Source: Gloeomargarita sp. SRBZ-1_bins_9 (GTDB taxonomy: Bacteria; Cyanobacteriota; Cyanobacteriia; Gloeomargaritales; Gloeomargaritaceae). Taken from it: DNA of 64,000 nt. Positions 9,621-18,179 of this stretch are shown here, piece by piece; the stretch's first letter is position 1; every line of letters begins with the position of its first letter. Under the pieces are notes generated by a model. The model was given only the letters and a program-made list of their open reading frames with translations. It was not told where the DNA came from and searched no databases. The DNA lies in the NCBI GenBank assembly GCA_039794565.1, contig JAUQVX010000003.1:1-64000 (forward strand), given 5' to 3'. A program made the position numbers and the translations under genes.

Positions 9621-9638
9621 GTTACATTTGGTTAAGGG
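9621..9638 (+). promoter_or_regulatory. Candidate HLR1 (RpaB-type) element upstream of the hli gene
   Basis: The sequence GTTACATTTGGTTAAGGG fits the HLR1 pattern (K-TTACA-WW-NN-K-TTACA-WW) perfectly in the first half and in four of the five core bases of the second half. It is about 35-50 bases upstream of the hli ATG, in reverse orientation relative to that gene. HLR1 sites bind the response regulator RpaB and control hli genes in cyanobacteria. A near-palindrome TGTGACAA-A-TTGTTACA at 9610-9626 overlaps it. Inference from pattern only. Confidence 0.4.
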
Positions 9639-9655
9639 ATTTGTCCAGGTGGGGG

Positions 9656-10312
9656 TTATTTGGCCAGGCCGTGTTCCAGGGCGAAGCGGACCAATTCGGT
9701 GCGGCTGTTGGTGCCGGTTTTGGCAAACAGGCGGCTGACGTACTTTTCCACGTTGCGGACGCTGGTGTTCAAGCGGTGGGCGATTTCTTTGTTCATTAGC
9801 CCCTGGGCCAGGAGTTCCAGAACGCTGCGTTCCCGGGGGGTTAGCTCGATAGGTGGAGGTTCCTTGGGAAGGAGGTGCCCCTGCTGGGTCAACAGGGCTT
9901 TAATTTCGGCCAACTGCTGCACCACATCGGGGGAGGGGGGTTCCTTGCGGCGCAGGAGGTTTTCGATCACCGCCACCAGTTCCTCCGGGTCAAAGGGTTT
10001 GGGGATATAGGCGTCCACCCCGGCGCGAAACCCGGCAATCCGGTCCTTGGTCAGTCCCCGGGCGGTGAGAAAAATTACCGGCAGGTGGTGAAAACGGGGG
10101 TCCTGGCGCAGGCGCTGCAGAAACTCGTAGCCATTCACCTGGGGCATCATGATGTCGGAGACCACCACATCGGGGCGCTGCTGTTGCAACAGTTCCCAGG
10201 CGACCTGGGCGTTGGGGGCGGTGGTGACTGTAAAACCGCTGTCTTCGAGGTAGGCTTGGACGGCTTGGCGTAAACCAGGCTCGTCATCCACCAACAGCAC
10301 ATGGGGAGACAT
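9656..10312 (-). CDS. NarL/LuxR-type response regulator, Ycf29/Rre1-like
   Basis: A two-component transcription regulator of 218 aa. The receiver domain has acidic residues Asp9/Asp10, the phosphoacceptor Asp53 (SDIMMPQVNGYEF), and the lysine in KPFDPEEL. The C-terminal LuxR helix-turn-helix runs from about 150 (LTPRERSVLELLAQGLMNKE) to the end. Its spacing and receiver sequence resemble the plastid Ycf29/cyanobacterial Rre1 group, which works with Hik2 in stress and redox responses; no kinase lies next to it. It lies just upstream of the hli gene in the same orientation, 68 bases away. The orthology call is moderate. Confidence 0.88.
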   Translation of the reverse strand: MSPHVLLVDDEPGLRQAVQAYLEDSGFTVTTAPNAQVAWELLQQQRPDVVVSDIMMPQVNGYEFLQRLRQDPRFHHLPVIFLTARGLTKDRIAGFRAGVDAYIPKPFDPEELVAVIENLLRRKEPPSPDVVQQLAEIKALLTQQGHLLPKEPPPIELTPRERSVLELLAQGLMNKEIAHRLNTSVRNVEKYVSRLFAKTGTNSRTELVRFALEHGLAK

Positions 10313-10427
10313 GGCGATACTAAAAAGGGGCTTGGCTACTAACTTAGGCGTTGCCGGCGGGGGTCGTCAACGGACTGATGACAGGGGTGTGATAGACTAG
10401 CAGCCAACACCAGGGCAGGGAACGGAC

Positions 10428-12596
10428 GTGGCAGGCTGGTTCCGGCATGGGTGGGAGACGGGGAGGCGTTGGTCCGGCTGGCCGGCAGTGGTGGGGGGAT
10501 GCCTGGTGGGGCTGGTCATCACCGGGGTGCGTTGGGTAGGAGCATTCCAGCCCCTGGAGTTGGCCCTTTATGACCAAATGCTGCGCTGGCGCCCGCCTGA
10601 GCCAACCGATAAACGGGTGCTGGTGGTGGGAATTACCGAGGCCGATATTCAGCGCCTGGGGCAGTGGCCTCTACGGGATGGTGTCCTGGCCAGGGCAATC
10701 CAGGTGTTACTGGCGGCCCAACCTCGGGTCATCGGCCTGGACTTGTACCGAGACATTCCCCAGCCCCCCGGCACCGCCCACCTGCACCAGCTACTGGCCC
10801 AAAACCCTCATCTCATCGTGGTTTGCAAGTTAGGGGATGGCCAAAGTCCCGGGATTAAACCACCGCCGGTGGTGACGCCGGAAACGATGGTGGTGCGGGT
10901 GGGGTTTGCCGACATTCTGGTAGATGCGGGGGGAACGGTGCGCCGGGCCTTGCTGGGGGTGCGACCGGACCCGAGTGCGCCCTGCCCGACCCCCCATGCC
11001 TTAGCAGTCCAGGCGGCGTTGCGGTATTTAGCTCCCCTGGGCATTCAACCCCGCCAAACCCCCGACGGCACGATTGTCTTGGGCCGGGGAGTTTTCCCGC
11101 GCTTAACCCCTCGCAGTGGGCCGTACCAGGGACTCGACGACCGGGGGTACCAAATCCTGTTGAACTACCGGGGGGCGCGCCAGGGGGTTGCCCAGGTGAC
11201 CTTGGGGGAACTGCTGGCGCACCAAGTGCCACCGGCGCTGATCCGGGACCGGTTGGTGTTGATCGGGACCACGGCTGCCAGCGCCAAGGATGAGTTCTAT
11301 ACCCCCTACAGCGCCGGATTAACCGATGACCAGAAAATGGCGGGGGTGGTGATTCATGGCCAAATTGCCAGCCAGCTCATCAGCGCCGCCCTCGACGGTC
11401 GCCCCCAGATTTGGTACTGGCCCCAGGGGTGGGAAATTGTATGGACCTGGGTCTGGGCCGGGGTGGGGGGACTCCTAGGCTGGCGATTGCGGCATCCTTG
11501 GCAGTTGGCGCTGGGTCTAGTGGCTGGGGTGCTGGGCCTGGGTGTGCTGGCAGTGGCCTTGTTGCGGGTGGGGGGGTGGATTCCCCTGGCGCCGCCAGTC
11601 CTGGGCTGGATGACCGCAGCGATGGGGGTGGTAGCCTACAGGGCCTACGAAACTGACCGGCAACATCGGCTAGTGGCAGCCAAGGTGGCCCAACAGCAGG
11701 AACAAATTACCCGGCTCCAGACCCTGTTGGCCACTACCCAGGTGACCGCCCTAGGACCCTTGGGGACGCAACCAACGCGGCAGGAAACTGGATTGCTGGC
11801 GGGTCGTTATCAGGTGGAGCGGGTGTTGGGGAAAGGGGGGTTTGGCTGCACCTATCTGGCCCATGACACCCAGCGCCCGGGGCGTCCCCCCTGTGTCGTC
11901 AAGCAATTGCGACCGGCCCGCACTGATGCCCAGTTCCTGGAGATTGCCCGGCGCCTGTTCAACACGGAGGCGGAAATTTTGGAAGTCTTAGGTCGGCACC
12001 CCCAGATTCCCCAACTCCTGGCCTATTTTGAAGAAAACCAAGAGTTTTACCTGGTGCAGGAGTACATCGAGGGAACGGGGCTGGACCAGGAATTAACGCC
12101 GGGGCAAACCCACGATGAAGCCTATACCCTGGCCCTGCTGCGGGGCATTTTAGAGGTGCTGGCGTTTGTCCATGCCCATCAGGTCATCCACCGGGACATC
12201 AAACCGGCCAATCTGATCCGGCGGGCCAAGGACCAGCGCTTGGTGTTGATTGACTTTGGGGCCGTCAAGCAGATCCGTCCCGCCATCGGCCACGACGAAA
12301 CCGAGTACACCGTGGCGGTTGGCACCCGCGGCTATGCGCCGAGTGAACAGATGGGCGGACGCCCCCAACTCAACAGCGACCTGTATGCGGTGGGGATGAT
12401 TGCCATCCAGGCCCTGACGGGCAAACCCCCCCGGGATTTGGAATTGCACCCCGATACGGGATTGCCCATTTGGCGGCCCTATGCCCAGGTCAGTCCCCGC
12501 CTGGCGGATATACTAGACAAAATGGTGGCTTACTTCTACACCGAGCGCTATCAAACGGCCATCGAGGTGCTGCGGGATTTGCAGATGTTACTTTAA
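10428..12596 (+). CDS. CHASE2-domain serine/threonine protein kinase
   Basis: A membrane sensor kinase of the eukaryotic type. The 722-aa protein has an N-terminal membrane helix, an extracytoplasmic CHASE2 sensor (about 40-310), a bundle of membrane segments (about 330-400), a short coiled coil, and a Hanks-type kinase domain from about 460. The kinase has the glycine loop GKGGFGCTYLA, catalytic Asp590 in HRDIKPANL, and metal-binding Asp609 in DFGAVKQ, so it should be active. The start is GTG at 10428. The next gene encodes an FHA-domain protein, a plausible phosphothreonine-binding partner. The stimulus is unknown. Confidence 0.92.
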   Translation: MAGWFRHGWETGRRWSGWPAVVGGCLVGLVITGVRWVGAFQPLELALYDQMLRWRPPEPTDKRVLVVGITEADIQRLGQWPLRDGVLARAIQVLLAAQPRVIGLDLYRDIPQPPGTAHLHQLLAQNPHLIVVCKLGDGQSPGIKPPPVVTPETMVVRVGFADILVDAGGTVRRALLGVRPDPSAPCPTPHALAVQAALRYLAPLGIQPRQTPDGTIVLGRGVFPRLTPRSGPYQGLDDRGYQILLNYRGARQGVAQVTLGELLAHQVPPALIRDRLVLIGTTAASAKDEFYTPYSAGLTDDQKMAGVVIHGQIASQLISAALDGRPQIWYWPQGWEIVWTWVWAGVGGLLGWRLRHPWQLALGLVAGVLGLGVLAVALLRVGGWIPLAPPVLGWMTAAMGVVAYRAYETDRQHRLVAAKVAQQQEQITRLQTLLATTQVTALGPLGTQPTRQETGLLAGRYQVERVLGKGGFGCTYLAHDTQRPGRPPCVVKQLRPARTDAQFLEIARRLFNTEAEILEVLGRHPQIPQLLAYFEENQEFYLVQEYIEGTGLDQELTPGQTHDEAYTLALLRGILEVLAFVHAHQVIHRDIKPANLIRRAKDQRLVLIDFGAVKQIRPAIGHDETEYTVAVGTRGYAPSEQMGGRPQLNSDLYAVGMIAIQALTGKPPRDLELHPDTGLPIWRPYAQVSPRLADILDKMVAYFYTERYQTAIEVLRDLQMLL

Positions 12597-12632
12597 GACC
12601 AAGCAAGGTCACCACTGGCGGTGGAGTTAGCC

Positions 12633-13196
12633 ATGGAAGAACCCCTGTACATCCAACTGACCTGGAACGATCCCCAAACCGGGGCGGTCAATCAGCAGAC
12701 CTACCTGCCTCCCATTGCCATTGGCCGTGAATACGACCAGATGCCCAGTCACCTGGGGGGCAAACCCGTCAACCGCCTGGTTTTACCGGACCGGCAGATT
12801 TCCCGGTATCACGCCCTGATCATCAGCAGCGGCGGAAAAGTCCTTCTCACGGACCGCAGCGCCAACGGCACCGAACTCAACGGGGAACGGTTCCACCAAG
12901 CCAGCCGCGTCCTGCACGGTCAAGACGTCATTCGCCTGGGCAGTCACCGCATCACCGTCACCTTCACCACCACCAACGACCCCAATGCCACTCAGATCAA
13001 CACCCCCACCACCGCCGCCCCCCATACCCTAAGCCCCAAACAGCCCGCCAGTTACACCGGCTTGGTCATCGTCCTGGCCCTGGTGCTGGTGATGATTGCC
13101 GCCGCCGCCACCTGGACCCTGGTGACCACCCTTCTGGAGCAGTTCCGTCCCAAATCCTCGCCCCCTTCCCCGCAGGTCATGGCCTGGAACCGATGA
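12633..13196 (+). CDS. FHA-domain membrane protein
   Basis: FHA domains bind phosphothreonine peptides, usually made by Ser/Thr kinases. This protein (187 aa from the ATG at 12633) has an FHA domain at about 30-110, with the conserved SRYHA and NGTELNG stretches, a Thr/Pro-rich linker, and one C-terminal membrane helix (YTGLVIVLALVLVMIAAAATW), so it is tail-anchored facing the cytoplasm. The ATG is preferred over GTG 12621 because GGTGGAG sits about seven bases ahead of it. The upstream CHASE2 kinase ends 36 bases before and is the obvious candidate partner. It overlaps the following thioesterase gene by four bases (ATGA). Confidence 0.9.
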   Translation: MEEPLYIQLTWNDPQTGAVNQQTYLPPIAIGREYDQMPSHLGGKPVNRLVLPDRQISRYHALIISSGGKVLLTDRSANGTELNGERFHQASRVLHGQDVIRLGSHRITVTFTTTNDPNATQINTPTTAAPHTLSPKQPASYTGLVIVLALVLVMIAAAATWTLVTTLLEQFRPKSSPPSPQVMAWNR

Positions 13197-13621
13197 AACA
13201 GGAATGGTTTATCTATCCGGTGCAAGTTTATCCCCAGGACACCGACTATGCGGGCGTTGTTTGGCACGGGCGCTACCTGTACTGGCTGGAACAAGCGCGG
13301 GTGGCCTGGTTAGACCAGCAGGGCATCAAGTTCAGGGACCTGGTGGCCGCCAATTGCGATTTACCCGTGGTGGATTTATTCATCCGTTACCATCGGCCCG
13401 TTTACTTGGGGGATGAAGTGCTGGTGAAAACGCGACTCCGGCCCCGCCAGGGGGTACGTTTAGTGTGGGATTACGAGTTAACCCGGCAGGGGGAACCCGT
13501 TTGTACGGCGGTGGTCTCCTTGGCTCCCCTGAATCGCCTCACTGGCAAACTCTACCGACGCCTGCCCCCCCTGCTCGATCGGGTTTTCGCGGCATGGGAA
13601 CGGGATGGCCGATGGGTGTAA
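13193..13621 (+). CDS. Acyl-CoA thioesterase, 4HBT/YbgC hot-dog family
   Basis: Hydrolyses an acyl-CoA thioester. The 142-aa hot-dog fold protein has the active-site segment QDTDYAGVVWHGRYLYWLEQAR, with the Asp and the downstream helix typical of YbgC/4-hydroxybenzoyl-CoA thioesterases. In cyanobacteria a related enzyme cleaves 1,4-dihydroxy-2-naphthoyl-CoA for phylloquinone, but this sequence is closer to the general YbgC form, so the substrate is left open. Its ATG overlaps the FHA gene stop (ATGA), implying coupled translation. Confidence 0.88.
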   Translation: MKQEWFIYPVQVYPQDTDYAGVVWHGRYLYWLEQARVAWLDQQGIKFRDLVAANCDLPVVDLFIRYHRPVYLGDEVLVKTRLRPRQGVRLVWDYELTRQGEPVCTAVVSLAPLNRLTGKLYRRLPPLLDRVFAAWERDGRWV

Positions 13622-13984
13622 AGCTACGGCAGCCAGGAGGTACAGCTAAGGAACCAGGTTTTGATACCATCCCCGGCGAAACACCCCCAAAAAAACAGAC
13701 CATTTTAATAGGGCCAATCCGTGGCCGATAAACCTGCTCCCGGTGATGCTGCGCAGGATGCAGAAGCCTTATGCCGAGGGATCGCAACAGGGCAGATGAC
13801 CGGCCATGTAATTGGCCGAAAAACCCATGGGGAACACCATAGGTCTTAACATCATGCCAAGGCAGCGCCTAGCAGGGGGAAAACTGCAGTTAATTCCCGG
13901 GCAAACCGAACTTGACCAGGAGACTGCTGCCCGTATTCCGTGACGCTATTCTAGTTCCTGATGTGGGAGAATCGTCTGTTCACC
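13622..13984. other. Hairpin-rich gap, possible structured RNA or long leader before maf
   Basis: No protein frame is convincing in this 363-base stretch. Several inverted repeats are visible: GGCCA-atccg-TGGCC near 13710-13730, CTGC-gcaggat-GCAG near 13750, and CGGCCA-tgtaat-TGGCCG near 13800, the last enclosed by GACC/GGTC arms. AGGAAC near 13648 can pair with GTTCCT near 13953, which would close the whole region. I compared it by eye with tmRNA, RNase P RNA, SRP RNA, 6S RNA and the cobalamin riboswitch and saw none of their signatures. It could be an unassigned small RNA, an mRNA leader for maf, or decayed sequence. Confidence 0.35.
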
Positions 13985-14614
13985 ATGCATCCCCCGCGTT
14001 TGATCTTGGCTTCGGCGTCACCGGCTCGGCGGCAACTGCTGCGGCAAATCGGCATCGAACCGGTGGTTTGTCCCAGCGGTGTGGACGAAGAGGCTATTAC
14101 GGCCCCGGACCCCCAAACCCTGGTGAGGACCCTGGCGACCGCCAAAGCCCAAGCAGTGGCCCGCCGGTTTGACCCGCCCGGGGTGGTCCTGGGGTGTGAT
14201 TCCCTGTTGGAACTCGACGGGGTGGTCCATGGCAAACCGGAAACCCCTGAAGCGGCGGTTGCCCAACTGGAAAAGCTCAGCGGTCGGCACGGCCATCTGC
14301 ATACAGGCCACACCCTGATTGACCTGAGCACGGGGGAAACCCTCAGCCGCGTCGCCACCACCCAGGTCTTTTTTGCCCGGTTGACCCCCGCCCAGATAAG
14401 CGCCTACGTCCAAACGGGGGAACCCCTGCAGTGCGCCGGCGCCTTTGCCCTGGAAGGTAAAGGGGGCCTGTGGGTAGAACGCCTCACCGGCTGCCCCAGC
14501 AACGTCATCGGCCTCAGCCTGCCCCTGCTGCGGGAGATGATGCAACACCTGGGCTACGACCTCACCCAGTACTGGGAATCTAAAGTTTTGCAAACATCTT
14601 CCCAGGATTGTTAA
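13985..14614 (+). CDS. maf: Maf-family nucleotide pyrophosphatase
   Basis: Hydrolyses non-canonical or selected nucleoside triphosphates to monophosphates, a house-cleaning role linked to septum formation in some bacteria. From the ATG at 13985 (209 aa) it begins with the signature LILASASPARRQLL. It has the catalytic region VVLGCDSLLELDG and the conserved GKPETPEAA and QCAGAFALEGKGGLWVERL blocks. An upstream start (13961) would add eight unconserved residues. The protein runs about ten residues longer at its C-terminus than the shortest homologues. The gene follows the hairpin-rich gap and precedes acetolactate synthase by 83 bases. Confidence 0.95.
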   Translation: MHPPRLILASASPARRQLLRQIGIEPVVCPSGVDEEAITAPDPQTLVRTLATAKAQAVARRFDPPGVVLGCDSLLELDGVVHGKPETPEAAVAQLEKLSGRHGHLHTGHTLIDLSTGETLSRVATTQVFFARLTPAQISAYVQTGEPLQCAGAFALEGKGGLWVERLTGCPSNVIGLSLPLLREMMQHLGYDLTQYWESKVLQTSSQDC

Positions 14615-14697
14615 ATTTGATAGGCTTTTGCCAGGGATAACTGTGCTAGCAGTAGGGGCAGACTAAGCTAGAGGAAGGGGGGTTAACCACAAGGGCT

Positions 14698-16335
14698 ATG
14701 AATACCGCTGAGTTATTGGTGCATTGTTTAGAAAATGAGGGTGTGGAATATATTTTTGGGTTACCCGGTGAGGAGAATTTGGACCTGTTAGAAGCCATTA
14801 GTCACTCTTCGATTCAGTTCATCACGACCCGCCACGAACAGGGAGCGGCTTTTATGGCGGATGTGTACGGGCGATTGACGGGGCGGGCAGGGGTGTGTTT
14901 ATCTACGTTGGGGCCGGGGGCCACAAATTTAATGACCGGGGTGGCGGATGCCAATTTAGACGGGGCGCCCCTGGTGGCCATTACCGGACAGGTGGGCACG
15001 GACCGCATGCACATTGAATCCCACCAATACCTAGACTTGGTGGCCATGTTTGCGCCGGTGACCAAGTGGAACGCCCAAATTGTTCGCCCCAGCATTACCC
15101 CGGAAATTGTGCGTAAGGCCTTTAAAATTGCCCAGCAGGAAAAACCGGGGGCTGTGCACATTGACCTGCCGGAAAATATTGCCGCCATGCCCGCTGCCGG
15201 TTATGCCTTGCGCCAGAATCGCCAGGAGAAAATTTGCGCTTCGGAGCGGAGTATTTCTCTGGCGGCAGAGGCCATTGAAAATGCCCATAGTCCTTTAATT
15301 TTGGTGGGCAATGGGGCGATTCGCAATCAGGCCCACGAGGCGCTAACGGCCTTTGCCGAACAACTTAACATTCCGGTGGCCAATACGTTTATGGGCAAGG
15401 GGGTGATTCCCTATACCCATCCCCTGGCCCTTTGGAGTGTGGGGCTGCAACTGCGGGACTACATTAACTGCGCCTTGGAGCACACGGATTTGGTGATTGC
15501 GGTGGGGTATGATTTGGTGGAGTACTCTCCCAAAAAATGGAATCCCCAGGGCACGATTCCCATTATTCACATCGCCCAAACGGCGGCGGAAATTGACAGT
15601 AGCTATATCCCCATTGTAGAGGTGGTGGGGGACATTTCCGCATCGTTGCAAGCGATTTCCCAGCGTACCAATCGGCGGGGGAAACCGGACCCCTATGCCC
15701 TGCGCTATCGGGATGAGATTCGCGCAGACTACGAGCGCTACGCCCAGGACACGTCTTTTCCCATCAAGCCGCAAAAGTTAATTTATGACCTGCGGCAGGT
15801 GCTCGGCCCCGATGACATTGTGATTTGCGATGTGGGGGCGCACAAGATGTGGATGGCTCGGCATTACCACTGCCTCAAACCCAATACCTGTTTGATTTCC
15901 AATGGTTTTGCGGCCATGGGGATTGCGGTGCCGGGGGGGATTGCAGCCAAATTGGTGGCGCCGGACCGCCATGTGGTGGCCGTAACCGGGGATGGGGGCT
16001 TTATGATGAACTGCCAAGAGCTGGAAACGGCCCTGCGGGTAGGGACGCCCTTTGTCACCATCATCTTTAACGATGGGGGGTACGGTCTGATTGAGTGGAA
16101 GCAGTACCAGCACTACGGCCATAGTCAGTACATCCGCTTTAACAATCCCGATTTTGTCAAGCTGGCGGAAAGCATGGGGCTGAAGGGCTACCGGCTAGAA
16201 ACCACGGAGGAGTTTATCCCTACCCTCAAAACGGCGCTAGAGCAACCGGTGCCGACGGTGATTGACTGCCCAGTGGATTATCGGGAAAACCTGCGCTTTA
16301 CCCAGCGGGCGGGGGATTTGGTCTGTCGGATTTAA
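14698..16335 (+). CDS. ilvB: Acetolactate synthase-type TPP enzyme, large subunit
   Basis: Catalyses condensation of pyruvate (or pyruvate and 2-oxobutyrate) for branched-chain amino acids. The 545-aa protein has the N-terminal catalytic glutamate segment TTRHEQGAAFMADVYG, the substrate region GPGATNLMTGVADAN, a central nucleotide-binding-type domain, and the TPP motif GDGGFMMNCQELETALR...NDGGYG. It matches the cyanobacterial large-subunit type. The regulatory small subunit is not in this window, which is normal for cyanobacteria. Its third-position composition is AT-richer than the genes just upstream. The next gene (GH15) starts 38 bases later, so read-through is possible. Confidence 0.9.
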   Translation: MNTAELLVHCLENEGVEYIFGLPGEENLDLLEAISHSSIQFITTRHEQGAAFMADVYGRLTGRAGVCLSTLGPGATNLMTGVADANLDGAPLVAITGQVGTDRMHIESHQYLDLVAMFAPVTKWNAQIVRPSITPEIVRKAFKIAQQEKPGAVHIDLPENIAAMPAAGYALRQNRQEKICASERSISLAAEAIENAHSPLILVGNGAIRNQAHEALTAFAEQLNIPVANTFMGKGVIPYTHPLALWSVGLQLRDYINCALEHTDLVIAVGYDLVEYSPKKWNPQGTIPIIHIAQTAAEIDSSYIPIVEVVGDISASLQAISQRTNRRGKPDPYALRYRDEIRADYERYAQDTSFPIKPQKLIYDLRQVLGPDDIVICDVGAHKMWMARHYHCLKPNTCLISNGFAAMGIAVPGGIAAKLVAPDRHVVAVTGDGGFMMNCQELETALRVGTPFVTIIFNDGGYGLIEWKQYQHYGHSQYIRFNNPDFVKLAESMGLKGYRLETTEEFIPTLKTALEQPVPTVIDCPVDYRENLRFTQRAGDLVCRI

Positions 16336-16373
16336 TCTGGCAGAATAGAAAAAGTACAGCATTGGTGCCATAG

Positions 16374-18167
16374 GTGGTGGGCGCTCTGGTCAAGTCGCGG
16401 TCGTCGTTGGATTACGGGTTGATTGGTAACGGGCGAATTTGTGCCTTGGTGTCCAGGTCAGGGAGTATTGAGTATCTGTGTATGCCAACTTTTGATAGTC
16501 CGTTTGTGTTTGACCGGTTGTTAGATGGGGAACGGGGGGGCTATTTTGCCATCGAACCGGTGGATAGCCATCTCTACACCGTCCGGCAGGTGTACGAGCG
16601 CAACAGCAATGTTTTGCTCACGATTTTTGAGTCGGCGTTTGCCGGTTTTGTGATTCATGATTTTGCGCCCCGGTGGGAGATTTGGGATGGGAATCGGTCC
16701 TATACGCCGCCGGAGCTGTGCCGCTATATCGAGGTGCGCCACGGGGAGCCGGAATTGATTATCCATTACCACCCCAAACCGGGGTACCACCCCGAGCTGG
16801 CGGAGTTGACGATTGTGAACGAGAGCACGATTTCCTCCCCCCACCAGGACAATCAATTGTTTTTGGTGACCAACATTTCCCCGGTGCAGATTGTGGGTCG
16901 GGAGCCGGTGCGCCTGAAAGGGGATGCGTTTTTGAGCCTGTCTTACTACCAGCCCATCCATGACCATTCCGTGGGGGCGATTAAGGAAAAGCTCATGCGC
17001 ACCAACCACTACTGGCAGCGGTGGGTGAAGCATTGCTATTTGCCCAATGAATATCAAAGTCAAATTATTCGGTCGGCGTTGACCCTCAAACAAATGATCT
17101 ATGAGCCGACGGGGGCGATTATTGCAGCGCCAACGACCAGCCTGCCGGAGATTGTGGGGGGGGTGCGCAACTGGGATTACCGCTACTGTTGGATTCGCGA
17201 TTCGTTTTTTACAGTCAACGCCCTGCTGAAAATTTCCAAATTTGAGGAGACGGAAAATTTTGTTTCCTATTTGTCGAAGATCGTTTTGTCCCACACGGAT
17301 TACCTAAAACCCCTATACACGATTGAGGGGCATGATGTGCCGACGGTGACCTATCTGGATTATCTGCCGGGCTATCGCAACAGCCGACCGGTGCGCATCG
17401 GCAATGACGCGACGCTACACCACCAAACGGATGTGTACGGGGAGGCGCTGCTGAGCATGTACCCGGTGTTTGTGGATGAGCGGGTGGTGTGCCCCGATTG
17501 CGATATGCTCTGGACCTGCGTGGAGCGGCTGGTGAATTTGGCGATTGAGAAGTTTCCGGAAAAAGACAACGGTATTTGGGAGATCGGCAACCGACCGGAC
17601 CATTACACGTTCTCGAAAATGATGTGTTGGGTGGCGGTGGACCGGGGTTGTAAAATTGCCTACAAACTGAAGCGGCTGTCGGCTTACCGCAAGTGGAATC
17701 AAAAACGGAAATTGATGCGGGAGATGATTTTGGGGATGGCCTGGAATGAGGAACGGCAGGCTTTTACCCAGGCCTATGGCAAACCGGATTTGGATGCTAG
17801 CAATTTGCTGATGCCCATTCTCGGGATCATTGACCCCAAGGACCCCCGCATGCTGGCTACGATTAAGCGTTCGGAAGAGGAATTGATGGTGGATGGTCTT
17901 ATCTTTCGCTACACGAACCAAGACGAGTTAGGCTTCCCGGAAAATGCCTTTACCATCTGTACGTTCTGGTTTATTGATGCCCTAACCCTGTCGGGACAAA
18001 AGCGCAAGGCGCGGAGCTACTTTGAACATGTGCTTTCCTTTGGGAATCACTTGGGGTTGTTTTCGGAGGACATTAACCAAAAAACGGGGGAACTGACAGG
18101 GAATTTTCCCCAGGCCTATACCCATGTGGCCATTATTAATTCAGCGATGTTGTTGGCCCAGAGCTAA
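16374..18167 (+). CDS. Glycoside hydrolase family 15 protein (trehalase-like/glucoamylase-like)
   Basis: A 597-aa cytoplasmic protein with the N-terminal trehalase-like/DUF5911-type region (DYGLIGNGRICALVSRSGSIEYLCMP) followed by the (alpha/alpha)6 catalytic barrel. The barrel has the GH15 signature NWDYRYCWIRDSFF and the second acid region near EDINQKTGELTGNFPQAYTH. GH15 members of this shape include glucoamylases and actinobacterial trehalases. It sits 12 bases before a trehalose-6-phosphate synthase gene, which favours action on trehalose or a related disaccharide, but glycogen-derived oligosaccharides remain possible. The start codon is GTG at 16374; no better start is seen. Confidence 0.88.
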   Translation: MVGALVKSRSSLDYGLIGNGRICALVSRSGSIEYLCMPTFDSPFVFDRLLDGERGGYFAIEPVDSHLYTVRQVYERNSNVLLTIFESAFAGFVIHDFAPRWEIWDGNRSYTPPELCRYIEVRHGEPELIIHYHPKPGYHPELAELTIVNESTISSPHQDNQLFLVTNISPVQIVGREPVRLKGDAFLSLSYYQPIHDHSVGAIKEKLMRTNHYWQRWVKHCYLPNEYQSQIIRSALTLKQMIYEPTGAIIAAPTTSLPEIVGGVRNWDYRYCWIRDSFFTVNALLKISKFEETENFVSYLSKIVLSHTDYLKPLYTIEGHDVPTVTYLDYLPGYRNSRPVRIGNDATLHHQTDVYGEALLSMYPVFVDERVVCPDCDMLWTCVERLVNLAIEKFPEKDNGIWEIGNRPDHYTFSKMMCWVAVDRGCKIAYKLKRLSAYRKWNQKRKLMREMILGMAWNEERQAFTQAYGKPDLDASNLLMPILGIIDPKDPRMLATIKRSEEELMVDGLIFRYTNQDELGFPENAFTICTFWFIDALTLSGQKRKARSYFEHVLSFGNHLGLFSEDINQKTGELTGNFPQAYTHVAIINSAMLLAQS

Positions 18168-18179
18168 GAGGAACCCACT

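Noticed and set aside
13622-13700. AGCCAGGAGGTA as a B12-box of a cobalamin riboswitch
   Set aside because: The rest of the riboswitch (conserved GCCACTG and other boxes) is missing and its order would be wrong.
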